NCBI GenBank assembly: GCA_945861065.1 | Contig: CAMASI010000021.1 | Coordinates: 1-50,685, forward strand | DNA length: 50,685 nucleotides | From: Klebsiella pneumoniae | GTDB lineage: Bacteria; Myxococcota_A; UBA796; GCA-2862545 | Direction: 5' to 3' | In this document: positions 34,119-42,698 of the stretch, one piece after another | Position numbering within the stretch: the stretch's first letter is position 1 | Layout of the letters: each line of letters begins with the position of its first letter | Notes under the pieces: model-generated | Databases searched by the model: none | Seen by the model: the letters and a program-made list of their open reading frames with translations, nothing else | Told to the model about the DNA's origin: nothing | Position numbers and translations under genes: made by a program

Positions 34119-35428
34119 TGTCCAAAGAAACGCCACCACCCACCTCCCGAATTCCGGGCTTTTATCGCCTTCGTCCCGACGAACGGCTGGACGCGTTGCA
34201 GCGAACCGGGCAACTGACCGACGCCGTGATGGCCGCGTGGAAAGGCAGCGGGTTGTCGCTGGACGCGGCCGACGGCATGGTCGAAAACGTCATCGGCACC
34301 TTTGCGCTGCCCAACGCCGCAGCGGTCAACTTCCTCATCAACGGCGTCGAACGTGTCGTACCGATGGTGGTTGAGGAGCCGTCAGTGGTCGCGGCCGTCA
34401 GCAATATGGCGCAACTGACCCGTGCCGCAGGTGGTTTCCTCGTCGACAGCGACCCGGGTCGGATGATCGGCCAGATCCAATTGGCAGATGTTCGGAACGT
34501 ACCGGCGACGCTCGCCGCCCTTCGCGCGGCCATTCCAAGACTCACCGAAATCGCGCAAGCCGTGCATCCGCGTCTTGTCGAGCGGGGGGGCGGAATCCGG
34601 AGCATCGACCTTCGGCACGTTCGATACGAAGAGGCCGGAGAGCCTGTCGAAGACATGGTTGTGCTCCACTTCGTTCTCGACTGCGTGGACGCCATGGGCG
34701 CCAACCTCGTCAACACCGTCGCGGAGCGACTCGCGCCGTACGTCGAGGAGGCCACCGGTGAACCGATCGGGCTGAGAATCCTGTCCAACCTCGCGGATCA
34801 GCGCCTGAGCCGCGCTCGGGTCGTGTTGCGGCCCGAACACCTCGGAACTCGGGACATGGACGGCGCCGAAGTTGCTCGACGCATCGCCGCGGCCTGGCGG
34901 TTCGCCTGGGCCGACCCCTACCGCGCCGCCACCCACAACAAAGGCGTCATGAACGGCATCGATGCAGTCGCCATTGCAACCGGGAACGATTGGCGGGCCA
35001 TCGAAGCGGGCGCGCACGCCTACGCGGCGCGTGACGGCCACTACCGCCCACTGACGCGCTGGCGCACCGACAACTCCGGCGCCCTGACCGGGTCGATCGA
35101 GGTGCCCCTCCAACTCGGGACTGTGGGCTCCCCCGTGCGTGTCCATCCGACCGTCAGGAGCAACCTCGAGCTCATGGGCGTCACGACTTCGGCCGAGTTG
35201 TCGGGCATTAGCGCCGCCGTCGGGCTCGCCCAGAACCTCGGCGCGCTTCGGGCGCTTGCGAGCGAGGGAATCCAGCAGGGCCATATGCGAATGCACGCCC
35301 GCACCGTCGCTGCCGGCGTGGGCGCTACGCCCGACGAAAGGCCGTTCGTCGTCGATGCGTTGGTGTTGCGGGGCGATTTCTCCGTCGAGGCCGCAACGGC
35401 CGTCCTCCTGACCCTGCGGCGGCCGTGA
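34118..35428 (+). CDS. mvaA: Hydroxymethylglutaryl-CoA reductase, class II
   Basis: A 436-residue enzyme that reduces HMG-CoA to mevalonate. Features of the bacterial class II form are Glu56 in MVENVIGTFALP, the segment THNKGVMNGIDAVAIATGND with the catalytic lysine, the aspartate in the DWRAIEAGAHAYAARDG stretch, and the C-terminal histidine in GHMRMHAR. ATG 34118 overlaps the channel stop (TGATG); an in-frame GTG/ATG further upstream would lie in the channel gene. It is followed by mevalonate kinase with a 4-nt overlap. Class II enzymes can be degradative, but the neighbours show it serves isoprenoid synthesis here. Confidence 0.95.
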   Translation: MSKETPPPTSRIPGFYRLRPDERLDALQRTGQLTDAVMAAWKGSGLSLDAADGMVENVIGTFALPNAAAVNFLINGVERVVPMVVEEPSVVAAVSNMAQLTRAAGGFLVDSDPGRMIGQIQLADVRNVPATLAALRAAIPRLTEIAQAVHPRLVERGGGIRSIDLRHVRYEEAGEPVEDMVVLHFVLDCVDAMGANLVNTVAERLAPYVEEATGEPIGLRILSNLADQRLSRARVVLRPEHLGTRDMDGAEVARRIAAAWRFAWADPYRAATHNKGVMNGIDAVAIATGNDWRAIEAGAHAYAARDGHYRPLTRWRTDNSGALTGSIEVPLQLGTVGSPVRVHPTVRSNLELMGVTTSAELSGISAAVGLAQNLGALRALASEGIQQGHMRMHARTVAAGVGATPDERPFVVDALVLRGDFSVEAATAVLLTLRRP

Positions 35429-36261
35429 CCGGCGTCGGACGCGGGAAACTGATTCTCGTCGGCGAACACGCCGTCGTCTACGGCCATCCGGCCTTGGCGC
35501 TTGGGGTCGATCGCAAAACGACAGTGACGTTGAGCCCCTCCGAGGGGCTGACCGCTATTCAAGGCGCAACTGACGCTCGGCTGCTCGACGCCCTTCGGCG
35601 CGCACTCCCAGCGTTGGGCTTCGACGTCCGCGTGGAGTCTGACCTGCCCATCGGCCGCGGAATGGGTTCGTCCGCAGCGCTCGCGGTTGCGCTGGTGCGC
35701 GCACGCGGCGGCAGCCTACCGCCCGAAGAATTGTACCGAGCCGCGCTGGAAATCGAGTGTGTCTTTCATGGAAACCCGTCCGGCCTCGACGTTTGGATGG
35801 CCATCCACGGCGGCGTCGTCCGGTTCCGCCGTGGCCCGCCTCGGGAAGTGACCCCTCTCCCACCGCCTTCGTGGCAGCTCGTCGTCATCGACAGCGCAGA
35901 CAGCGGCGACACGCGCTCCCTTGTCGCGAGCGTCGCCGCCCAACGACCCGACGTCGATCCCATTCTGGCCGACATCGGCGCGCTCGTGGTCGCCGCCGAA
36001 AAGGCCCTGCACCAGCCCGATCAGCTGGGCCCCTTGCTCACCGAAAACCACCGTCTACTAGCCCGGATCGGGGTTTCGTCGCCGCGATTGGACAGTATCG
36101 TGAGCTTGGCCTTGGAGGCCGGTGCGCTCGGCGCCAAACTGTCGGGCGCGGGTGGCGGAGGCGTTGTGATTGCGCTCACGGACGCGGCCGGCGACGAGAT
36201 CCTGGCAGCGGCGACGGCGGCGGGATTGAGCGCGTTCGTGGTCCGTCCCGAGCTCACATGA
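35425..36261 (+). CDS. mvk: Mevalonate kinase
   Basis: A 278-residue GHMP kinase that phosphorylates mevalonate at C5. The first motif is GRGKLILVGEHAVVYGHPAL, the ATP loop GRGMGSSAALAVAL (about 75-90), then FHGNPSGLD with the catalytic Asp, and the third motif GAKLSGAGGGG. GTG 35425 overlaps the reductase stop (GTGA). It is shorter than eukaryotic mevalonate kinases (about 390 residues), as usual for bacterial and archaeal ones. Downstream it overlaps mvaD by 4 nt. Confidence 0.92.
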   Translation: MTGVGRGKLILVGEHAVVYGHPALALGVDRKTTVTLSPSEGLTAIQGATDARLLDALRRALPALGFDVRVESDLPIGRGMGSSAALAVALVRARGGSLPPEELYRAALEIECVFHGNPSGLDVWMAIHGGVVRFRRGPPREVTPLPPPSWQLVVIDSADSGDTRSLVASVAAQRPDVDPILADIGALVVAAEKALHQPDQLGPLLTENHRLLARIGVSSPRLDSIVSLALEAGALGAKLSGAGGGGVVIALTDAAGDEILAAATAAGLSAFVVRPELT

Positions 36262-37211
36262 GCGAGTTTCACGCCGTCGCTCATCCCAACATCGCCGTCA
36301 TTAAATACTGGGGAAAGCGGGACATTCCGCGCAACCTTCCCGCAGTTTCGAGCGTATCGCTCACGCTCAGTCCCTTCTTAACCGAGACGACGCTGACCTG
36401 GGGCAGCCGCGCCGACCGGTTTCAGCTCGACGGAGCGCCCGCCCTTCCCGGCGAAGCGCAAAAGGTATTCCAACTGCTCGACCGGATGGCACCCGGCCGC
36501 CCATCGGTTGAGATCGACAGCCACAACTCGTTTCCTACTGGCTCGGGCTTGGCGTCGAGCGCCTCAGGCTTCGCAGCGCTGGTGGCTGTTTTCGCGCGGG
36601 CCGCCGGGCTCGACCCAGACCCCATCTCGTTGTCCCGCTGGGCACGTCAAGGGTCTGGGTCTGCCTGCCGCAGTTTCTGGGGCGGATGGGTCGCGTGGCA
36701 GAAGGGCACCGACCCGGCGGGCGCAGACAGCCACGGCATGCCGCTGGATCCTGGCCCGTGGGACGTCGTCATGGTTGTGGGCGTCGTCTCCACAAAACGC
36801 AAAGCCGTCGGCTCCACCGAAGCGATGGAACGGGCTCGACGTACAAGTCCAGCGTGGCCGGCGTGGCTGGACACCAGCGAACCGCTCGTCCAGGCCGGGA
36901 TCGCCGCCATTCGGGCGCGCGATTTGCCCACGCTCGGTGAGTTGATGGAGCGAAGCACCCTGCTCATGCACGCCACCGCGTGGACCTCCGTCCCGCCGGT
37001 GGTCTATTGGCAGCCCAATACACTTGCTGCTTGGCTCGCGGTCGCTGGGTTGCGAGCAGAGGGCATCGCGGCCTGGGCAACGATGGATGCGGGGCCCCAA
37101 GTCAAGGTCCTTTGCGCTCGTTCAGACGTCCTACGTGTCATCGACGCGCTCACGCCTGTTGTAGAACGCGTGGTGCTCTGCGAACCCGGACCGGCACCCA
37201 GTGTCCGATGA
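36258..37211 (+). CDS. mvaD: Diphosphomevalonate decarboxylase
   Basis: A 317-residue GHMP enzyme that decarboxylates mevalonate diphosphate to isopentenyl diphosphate. It begins with the family hallmark AHPNIAVIKYWGKRD, and has SFPTGSGLASSASGFAALV (phosphate loop), QGSGSACRSFWGG, the VVSTKRKAVGSTEAM loop with the substrate-binding arginine/lysine, and MDAGPQVKVLC with the catalytic aspartate. ATG 36258 overlaps the mevalonate kinase stop (ATGA). The next gene starts 11 nt before its end. Confidence 0.95.
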   Translation: MSEFHAVAHPNIAVIKYWGKRDIPRNLPAVSSVSLTLSPFLTETTLTWGSRADRFQLDGAPALPGEAQKVFQLLDRMAPGRPSVEIDSHNSFPTGSGLASSASGFAALVAVFARAAGLDPDPISLSRWARQGSGSACRSFWGGWVAWQKGTDPAGADSHGMPLDPGPWDVVMVVGVVSTKRKAVGSTEAMERARRTSPAWPAWLDTSEPLVQAGIAAIRARDLPTLGELMERSTLLMHATAWTSVPPVVYWQPNTLAAWLAVAGLRAEGIAAWATMDAGPQVKVLCARSDVLRVIDALTPVVERVVLCEPGPAPSVR

Positions 37212-38067
37212 TGCCGAAGTGTACTCAACGGTAGACGTGCCCGGAAAGGTCGTGCTCGTCGGAGAGTACGCGGTGTTGGACGGGGGCACGGCGGTCGTCG
37301 CTGCCGTCAACATTGGGGTTTCCTGTATTGTCACGCCCGCGAACACCCGCCGCCACCACACGCCTGGCGACGACCGATTCGCTGCTGCCGCGCTCGACGC
37401 CGTGAATGCGCCTGCGGGTATCTACACGTTCTCGGATTTCAACGCGCCTAAGCTCCAAGGGAAAGCGGGTCTCGGGGCCTCCGCCGCCACCGTCGTCGCC
37501 GCCTTGATCGCTGCCGGCGTGGCCAAACCATGGCCCCTAGCGGCTCAGATCCATCGTCGTGTACAAGGTTCTGGCTCGGGCATCGACGTCGCCGCGAGCT
37601 GTTTCGGCGGTGTGCTGTCGTTCAACGGAACCGACGTCCGGGCCCTCCAACCCGTAGCGCCGGTGATCGTGTGGTCAGGATCTTCTGCGTCAACCGGTCC
37701 GAGGGTGGCGCAATTCCTGGCCTGGAAGGATCGACGCAGGTTCCTTGCACAAATGGCTGGAGCCGTCGCTGTTTTTGATGCGGACCCGGTTTCAAGTCTG
37801 TGTGCCGCCCGAGCCGCGTTGGCCGAAATGGCACGCGATTCCGGCGTCGATTGGGCGACCCCCGCTCACGACCAAATCGCTGCAGAAGCTGCCGCTTGTG
37901 GGGGCGCCGCGAAACCGTCGGGCGCAGGTGGCGGCGACATCGCTGTGGCCTTGTTCCCAGACGCGGATCGAGAAGCGCATTTCCGCAGGCGGATGCAGGC
38001 TCTCGGGTTTCCGGTGTTGAATGCAACGCTCAGCGGAGCGCCCACGCAGCGATGGGAACCCGGCTAG
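37201..38067 (+). CDS. mvaK2: Phosphomevalonate kinase (GHMP type)
   Basis: A 288-residue GHMP kinase. It opens with VPGKVVLVGEYAVLDGGTA, has the phosphate loop GKAGLGASAATVVAAL, a SGSGIDVAAS segment with the catalytic aspartate, WSGSSASTGPRV typical of phosphomevalonate kinases, and KPSGAGGGDIAVALF at the end. Within the operon every other GHMP step is accounted for, so phosphomevalonate is the expected substrate. It starts at GTG 37201 and overlaps mvaD by 11 nt; it is shorter than the yeast Erg8 protein. Chemistry is assigned partly by elimination. Confidence 0.88.
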   Translation: MSDDAEVYSTVDVPGKVVLVGEYAVLDGGTAVVAAVNIGVSCIVTPANTRRHHTPGDDRFAAAALDAVNAPAGIYTFSDFNAPKLQGKAGLGASAATVVAALIAAGVAKPWPLAAQIHRRVQGSGSGIDVAASCFGGVLSFNGTDVRALQPVAPVIVWSGSSASTGPRVAQFLAWKDRRRFLAQMAGAVAVFDADPVSSLCAARAALAEMARDSGVDWATPAHDQIAAEAAACGGAAKPSGAGGGDIAVALFPDADREAHFRRRMQALGFPVLNATLSGAPTQRWEPG

Positions 38068-38075
38068 GACAGCCC

Positions 38076-39164
38076 ATGCCCGACCACGCCGAACGAAAGG
38101 CGGAACATCTCGACCTGTGCGCCACCGACGCCGTCGCGTTCCGCGAGACCACAACCCTCTTCGATGAAATCGGACTCGTTCACGACGCGCTCCCAGAACT
38201 CGCCGTGAGCGGAATCGACACGTCGACGGTGCTCGTGGGCCGGTCGCTCAAGGCCCCACTCGTCATCGCCGCCATGACAGGCGGTGTTCAGCGCGCCGAT
38301 TCGGTGAACCGTGACCTCGCTGCGATCGCCGAGAGCTTGGGCCTTGCCTTCGGTTTTGGCTCCATGCGCCCGCTGCTCGAACACGGAATCACCGCCGGGT
38401 ACCTCGTTCGGGACGTCGCCCCAACGGCATTGTTGCTCGGGAATCTCGGCGTCGTTCAGGCGGGTGCAGCGTCGATCGGGCAACTCGTCGACCTCGTCGG
38501 CCGCACCGGCGTCAACGCCTTGTGCATCCACCTCAATCCGGCGATGGAACTGATTCAGGCCGGTGGCGACGACGACTTTCGCGGCGGGCTCGACACCCTC
38601 GCCGCAGTGTCCGAAGCCCTCCCCGTCCCTGTGATCGTGAAAGAGACCGGCTGCGGAATCTCCCGGTCCGTGGCGTCCCGAATCGCCGGAATCGGCGTCC
38701 GCACCGTGGACATCTCCGGCGCCGGGGGAACGTCGTGGGTCGGCGTAGAAACGCTGCGTGCCCGCGCACGCACCCGCGAGCTCGGCGAACGTTTCTGGGA
38801 CTGGGGAATCCCAACTGCTGCGTCCTTGTGCCGCTTGTCGGGGCTGCCGCTCGATGTCGTGGCGACCGGAGGCGTCCGACACGGCTTGGACGCGGCGAAG
38901 GCCATCGCTCTGGGCGCCACAGCCGCTGGCATCGCTCGCCCGTTCTTGCAGGCGCACACACGTGGCGGACACGCCGAAGCCAACTCGCTCGCCTTGCAGA
39001 TCGTGGACGAAATCCGGACCGTCCTCCTGCTCACGGGGTGTCGCAACCTCAACGCGCTTCGTGCCGCCGCCGTGCACGTCGGGCCCACCCTGCAACGTTG
39101 GGTAGTCGCAGGCTCACCTTTGGCTGACCGACTGGACGCCTTCCGCCGGGGAACGTCGGGCTAA
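38076..39164 (+). CDS. fni: Isopentenyl-diphosphate delta-isomerase, type 2 (FMN-dependent)
   Basis: A 362-residue TIM-barrel flavoenzyme that interconverts IPP and DMAPP. The sequence has ERKAEHLDL at the start, GFGSMRPLLE, the substrate/FMN region HLNPAMELIQAGGDDDFRG with the catalytic glutamine, KETGCGISR, SGAGGTSWVGVE, and GGVRHGLDAAKAIALGA for phosphate binding. ATG 38076 follows AGGAC by 6 nt and lies 8 bp after the previous stop; ATG 38052, in frame, is 8 codons earlier and overlaps the kinase gene. It finishes the isoprenoid pathway in this operon. Confidence 0.95.
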   Translation: MPDHAERKAEHLDLCATDAVAFRETTTLFDEIGLVHDALPELAVSGIDTSTVLVGRSLKAPLVIAAMTGGVQRADSVNRDLAAIAESLGLAFGFGSMRPLLEHGITAGYLVRDVAPTALLLGNLGVVQAGAASIGQLVDLVGRTGVNALCIHLNPAMELIQAGGDDDFRGGLDTLAAVSEALPVPVIVKETGCGISRSVASRIAGIGVRTVDISGAGGTSWVGVETLRARARTRELGERFWDWGIPTAASLCRLSGLPLDVVATGGVRHGLDAAKAIALGATAAGIARPFLQAHTRGGHAEANSLALQIVDEIRTVLLLTGCRNLNALRAAAVHVGPTLQRWVVAGSPLADRLDAFRRGTSG

Positions 39165-39183
39165 GGGGCGCGCCGAGGACCGC

Positions 39184-40236
39184 ATGAAACGAATCGCGCT
39201 GATCGCTGGGGATGGCATTGGCCAAGAAGTCGTGCCACAAGGGGTTCGAGTCCTACAACATTTCGACGCGATCCACGGACTGGGCCTCGACTTCACCCCG
39301 TTGGACCTTGGCGCAGACCGGTACCTGCGAGACGGCACCACGATGCCTGCCGAGACGATGCAACAGCTTCGTGACAGCTACGACGCTGTCCTACTCGGTG
39401 CCCTCGGAGACCCGCGCGTGCCGTCGAATGTGCACGCCAAGGACATCCTACTTGGCATGCGGTTCCAACTCGACCTGTACATCAACCTCAGGCCGATCAA
39501 ACTGCTCCACAGCCGCTACGGCGTGCTTACGAACTCCGGCCCCGATGCCATCGACATGGTCGTGTTCCGCGAGAACACCGAGGGGCTGTACACCGGCATC
39601 GGTGGGCAATTCAAGCGGGACACGCCCGACGAAGTGGCGATCGAAGCGGAGATGAACACCCGCAAAGGCGTCGAACGAATCATTCGAGCGGCATTCGCCT
39701 ACGCCGCGTTGCACGGGCGGCCCAGCGTGTGCATGGCCGACAAAGCCAATGCCATGCGTCACGGGCACGACCTGTGGCAGCGGGTGTTCAAACTCGTCGC
39801 CAGCGAATACCCGGCGATTCGGGCCTTCCACCTGTACGTAGACGTGCTGGCGATGGAAATGGTGCGGGCGCCCGAGCGGTTCTCCGTCATCGTCACCAAC
39901 AACCTGTTCGGCGACATCATCACGGATCTGGGCGCCGCCATCTCAGGCGGAATCGGCCTCGCTGCGAGCGGCAACATCCACCCGGGCAGAGTCAGCGTGT
40001 TCGAACCGGTGCACGGATCCGCGCCCGACATTGCTGGCCTTGGGGTCGCCAATCCTCTGGCTACGATCTTGAGTTGTGGCATGATGCTCACGCACCTCGG
40101 CTGGCCCGGCCTCGAGAACGACGTCGTCAACGCCGTGCGCGGCTGCCTCGACGACCAACAAACCACCCGCGAATTAGGCGGCACGTTGACGACACGTGAA
40201 GTCACGGACGCCGTGCTCGCGCGCTTGCCCGGTTAG
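39184..40236 (+). CDS. Isopropylmalate/homoisocitrate-type beta-decarboxylating dehydrogenase
   Basis: A 350-residue NAD-dependent dehydrogenase that oxidises and decarboxylates a 2-hydroxy-3-carboxy acid. It starts KRIALIAGDGIGQEV, has LRPIKLLHSR, VVFRENTEGLYTGIGG, DKANAMRHGH, IVTNNLFGDIITDLGA and EPVHGSAPDIAG. The RENTEG motif is unlike classic LeuB (which has REL) and is nearer to homoisocitrate/isocitrate and tartrate dehydrogenases. AGGA precedes the ATG by 6 nt. With the LeuA-like enzyme encoded at 41475 it could form part of a 2-oxoacid elongation route, but no aconitase-like LeuC/D is in the window. Confidence 0.85.
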   Translation: MKRIALIAGDGIGQEVVPQGVRVLQHFDAIHGLGLDFTPLDLGADRYLRDGTTMPAETMQQLRDSYDAVLLGALGDPRVPSNVHAKDILLGMRFQLDLYINLRPIKLLHSRYGVLTNSGPDAIDMVVFRENTEGLYTGIGGQFKRDTPDEVAIEAEMNTRKGVERIIRAAFAYAALHGRPSVCMADKANAMRHGHDLWQRVFKLVASEYPAIRAFHLYVDVLAMEMVRAPERFSVIVTNNLFGDIITDLGAAISGGIGLAASGNIHPGRVSVFEPVHGSAPDIAGLGVANPLATILSCGMMLTHLGWPGLENDVVNAVRGCLDDQQTTRELGGTLTTREVTDAVLARLPG

Positions 40237-40263
40237 CCCTGAGCCCCCAAACCAGGAAAGCCC

Positions 40264-41457
40264 ATGCTCGACATCCGAACACGCGACATCGTCATCCTCT
40301 CCGGCGTGCGCACCGCATTTGGTACGTTGAGCGGCGCCCTCAAAGAGCTCTCTGCTACCGACCTCGCGGTCCCCACTGCCAAAGCTGCGATGGCCAAAGC
40401 CGGTGTCTCGCCCGACGACATCGATCACGTGGTGTACGGCAACGTGTTGCAGACCGATTTCGACGCAATCTACTTGGCGCGCCATGTGGGCCTCAAAGCC
40501 GGTGTGCCCGTGCACGTCCCAGCGCTCACGCTCAATCGCTTGTGTGGTTCGGGCTTTCAGGCCGTGGTGACCGGCGCCGAGCAGATCCTGACCGGGCAAG
40601 CCAACGCGGTGCTGGTCGGTGGCTCCGAAAGCATGAGTCGTGCGCCCCACGTTGTGGTCGGGCTTCGCGAACCCGCCCGTTTCGGCAAAGCCCCACCGCT
40701 GAAGGATCTGCTGTGGGAATGCTTGACCGATTCGTACACGGGCTTGCCTATGGCGATGACGGCAGAAAACCTGGCGGTGAAACACGACATTTCACGAGCA
40801 GACACCGACACTTACGCGTTGCTCTCGCAACAACGGTGGACAGCGGCCCAAGCGGCAGGTCGTTTCGCCGAAGAAATCGTCCCACTCGAACTTCCGAGCC
40901 GGAAGGGACCCATCACGTTCGCTACCGACGAGCACCCGCGCGCCACCACGCTCGAAACGTTGGGTTTGCTCAAGCCTGTGTTCAAGAAAGACGGCGTGAT
41001 CACAGCGGGCAATGCGTCCGGCATTTGTGACGGCGCAGCGAGCCTCGTCATCGCAGACGGGGCCTGGGCCGCCGAGCGTGGCCTCAAGCCGCTTGCGCGC
41101 CTCGTGAGCTGGGGTGTCGCCGGCTGCGACCCCACGATCATGGGCATCGGTCCGGTGCCCGCCTCACGCAAGGCGCTCGCGATCGCGGGTCTGGGCGTGG
41201 CCGACATGTCGTTGGTGGAGGTCAATGAGGCGTTCTCGCCCCAATACATCGCCGTCGAACGTTCACTGGAATTGAATCGCGATGTCACCAACGTAAACGG
41301 CGGCGCCATCGCCCTCGGCCACCCGCTTGGCGCCTCAGGCGCGCGCATCACAGCGACGTTGGTCCACGAGTTGCGCCGTCGCGGAGGGCGGTACGGACTG
41401 GGTTCGGCGTGCATCGGCGGCGGACAAGGAATCGCCATCATCCTTGAGGCCCTGTGA
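40264..41457 (+). CDS. Thiolase (acetyl-CoA C-acetyltransferase type)
   Basis: A 397-residue thiolase. The acylated cysteine is Cys94 in NRLCGSGFQA, the active-site histidine lies in GHPLGASGAR, and the second cysteine in GSACIGGGQG. A 400-residue length and full motif set support an active enzyme. Its likely job is acetoacetyl-CoA synthesis at the head of the mevalonate route; degradation of 3-oxoacyl-CoA is the alternative. AGGAAAG lies 4 nt before the ATG. It sits 27 bp after the dehydrogenase gene and 17 bp before the LeuA-like gene. Confidence 0.9.
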   Translation: MLDIRTRDIVILSGVRTAFGTLSGALKELSATDLAVPTAKAAMAKAGVSPDDIDHVVYGNVLQTDFDAIYLARHVGLKAGVPVHVPALTLNRLCGSGFQAVVTGAEQILTGQANAVLVGGSESMSRAPHVVVGLREPARFGKAPPLKDLLWECLTDSYTGLPMAMTAENLAVKHDISRADTDTYALLSQQRWTAAQAAGRFAEEIVPLELPSRKGPITFATDEHPRATTLETLGLLKPVFKKDGVITAGNASGICDGAASLVIADGAWAAERGLKPLARLVSWGVAGCDPTIMGIGPVPASRKALAIAGLGVADMSLVEVNEAFSPQYIAVERSLELNRDVTNVNGGAIALGHPLGASGARITATLVHELRRRGGRYGLGSACIGGGQGIAIILEAL

Positions 41458-41474
41458 ATTCAAAGGAGGCCACA

Positions 41475-42698
41475 ATGCTGGAATCCGACGTCATCCACGA
41501 CTGGAATCTGACGGACGCGGCGCCCTACCCGCGCGTCGACGTGCACGATGAAACGCTTCGCGACGGAATCCAATCCCCGTCCGTGCAGGATCCGACGCCT
41601 GACGAAAAGGCCGCCGTCGTTCGGAGCCTCGCGCAGCTCGGTGTCACCACGGTCAACGTGGGTTTGCCGGGCGCTGGCCCGCGTGCCGTGGAAGACAGCG
41701 AACGACTGGTTCGTATGGTCCGAGACGAGGCTCTCGCCATCGGTGTCGGCTGTGCAGCGCGCACCCACGCCAACGACATCCGACCCATCGTGGACATCAC
41801 CCAACGAACAGGCGTTCCCGTCGAGGTCATGACCTTTCTGGGGTCGTCTCCCATTCGCATGTACGCGGAAGGTTGGGATGATGCCAAGCTGGAGGCCCTG
41901 ACGCGCGACGCCATTCGCCTCGGCGTTGCCGGTGGTTGCCCCGTGTCCTTTGTGACCGAAGACACCATTCGGGCCCGCCCCGCGACGCTGGAACGGCTGT
42001 TCAACGCCGCCGTGGAGGAGGGCGCAACCCGGCTCGTTCTGTGCGACACCGTGGGTCACGCTACGCCCGAAGGAACTACCGCGCTCGTGCGCTGGACCGA
42101 TTCGCTGTTGCGACGTCTCGGCGTGCGGGACCGCGTACAGATCGACTGGCATGGGCACCAGGACCGGGGACTTTCGCTCATCAACGCGTTGCAGGCGGGA
42201 CGCGCAGGGGCGAACCGTTTGCATGGGACCGTGCTTGGCGTGGGCGAGCGCGTCGGCAACACCGCCCTAGATCAGTTGCTGGTCAATCTACGTTTGTTGG
42301 GCGTGTGGGACGCGGATCTGGTCACCCTCGGTGACCTCGTAGACCTCGTATCCGCCGCCACCCATGTGCCGATTCCCGTCACCTACCCGGTGTTTGGTAC
42401 CGATGCGTTTCGTACCGGAACGGGCGTTCACGCAGCGGCCGTGATCAAGGCAGAACAGCGAGGCCAGAGCTGGCTCGCCGACCGGATCTACTCCGGCGTC
42501 CCGGCGGGTTGGTTTGGCCGCAAACAGGTGATCGAGATCGGTCACCAGAGCGGCTTGTCCAACGTCCGCTATTGGATGGCGCGACGGGGCCTTGCCGTAG
42601 ACGACCGCCTCGCTCAGGCCATTTTCGACCACGCCAAGGCGCACAACCGGCTGCTGACCGACGCAGAAGTCATGGACGTGGTTCGCCAGGCCGGCTGA
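41475..42698 (+). CDS. LeuA/homocitrate synthase-like DRE-TIM enzyme
   Basis: A 407-residue TIM-barrel enzyme of the LeuA/HMG-CoA-lyase superfamily, which makes or breaks a C-C bond between acetyl-CoA and an oxo acid. The first motif is HDETLRDGIQSP (the position after RDG is Ile, as Leu is in HMG-CoA lyase, where LeuA has Glu). Metal ligands are in WHGHQDRG, and GVGERVGNTALDQLL is a LeuA-type motif. There is no LeuA regulatory domain. ATG 41475 has AAGGAGG 6 nt upstream, clearly better than GTG 41454 overlapping the thiolase gene. Substrate unknown: isopropylmalate-, homocitrate-, citrate- or HMG-type chemistry are all possible. Its 3' end overlaps the convergent waaA-lpxK gene by 29 nt. Confidence 0.82.
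   Translation: MLESDVIHDWNLTDAAPYPRVDVHDETLRDGIQSPSVQDPTPDEKAAVVRSLAQLGVTTVNVGLPGAGPRAVEDSERLVRMVRDEALAIGVGCAARTHANDIRPIVDITQRTGVPVEVMTFLGSSPIRMYAEGWDDAKLEALTRDAIRLGVAGGCPVSFVTEDTIRARPATLERLFNAAVEEGATRLVLCDTVGHATPEGTTALVRWTDSLLRRLGVRDRVQIDWHGHQDRGLSLINALQAGRAGANRLHGTVLGVGERVGNTALDQLLVNLRLLGVWDADLVTLGDLVDLVSAATHVPIPVTYPVFGTDAFRTGTGVHAAAVIKAEQRGQSWLADRIYSGVPAGWFGRKQVIEIGHQSGLSNVRYWMARRGLAVDDRLAQAIFDHAKAHNRLLTDAEVMDVVRQAG

Noticed and set aside
34382..35296. Minus-strand 304-codon ORF opposite HMG-CoA reductase
   Set aside because: Antisense shadow; the reductase on the other strand is unambiguous.
41454..41474. GTG 41454 as the start of the LeuA-like gene
   Set aside because: AAGGAGG is correctly spaced for ATG 41475, and the extra residues have no family support.
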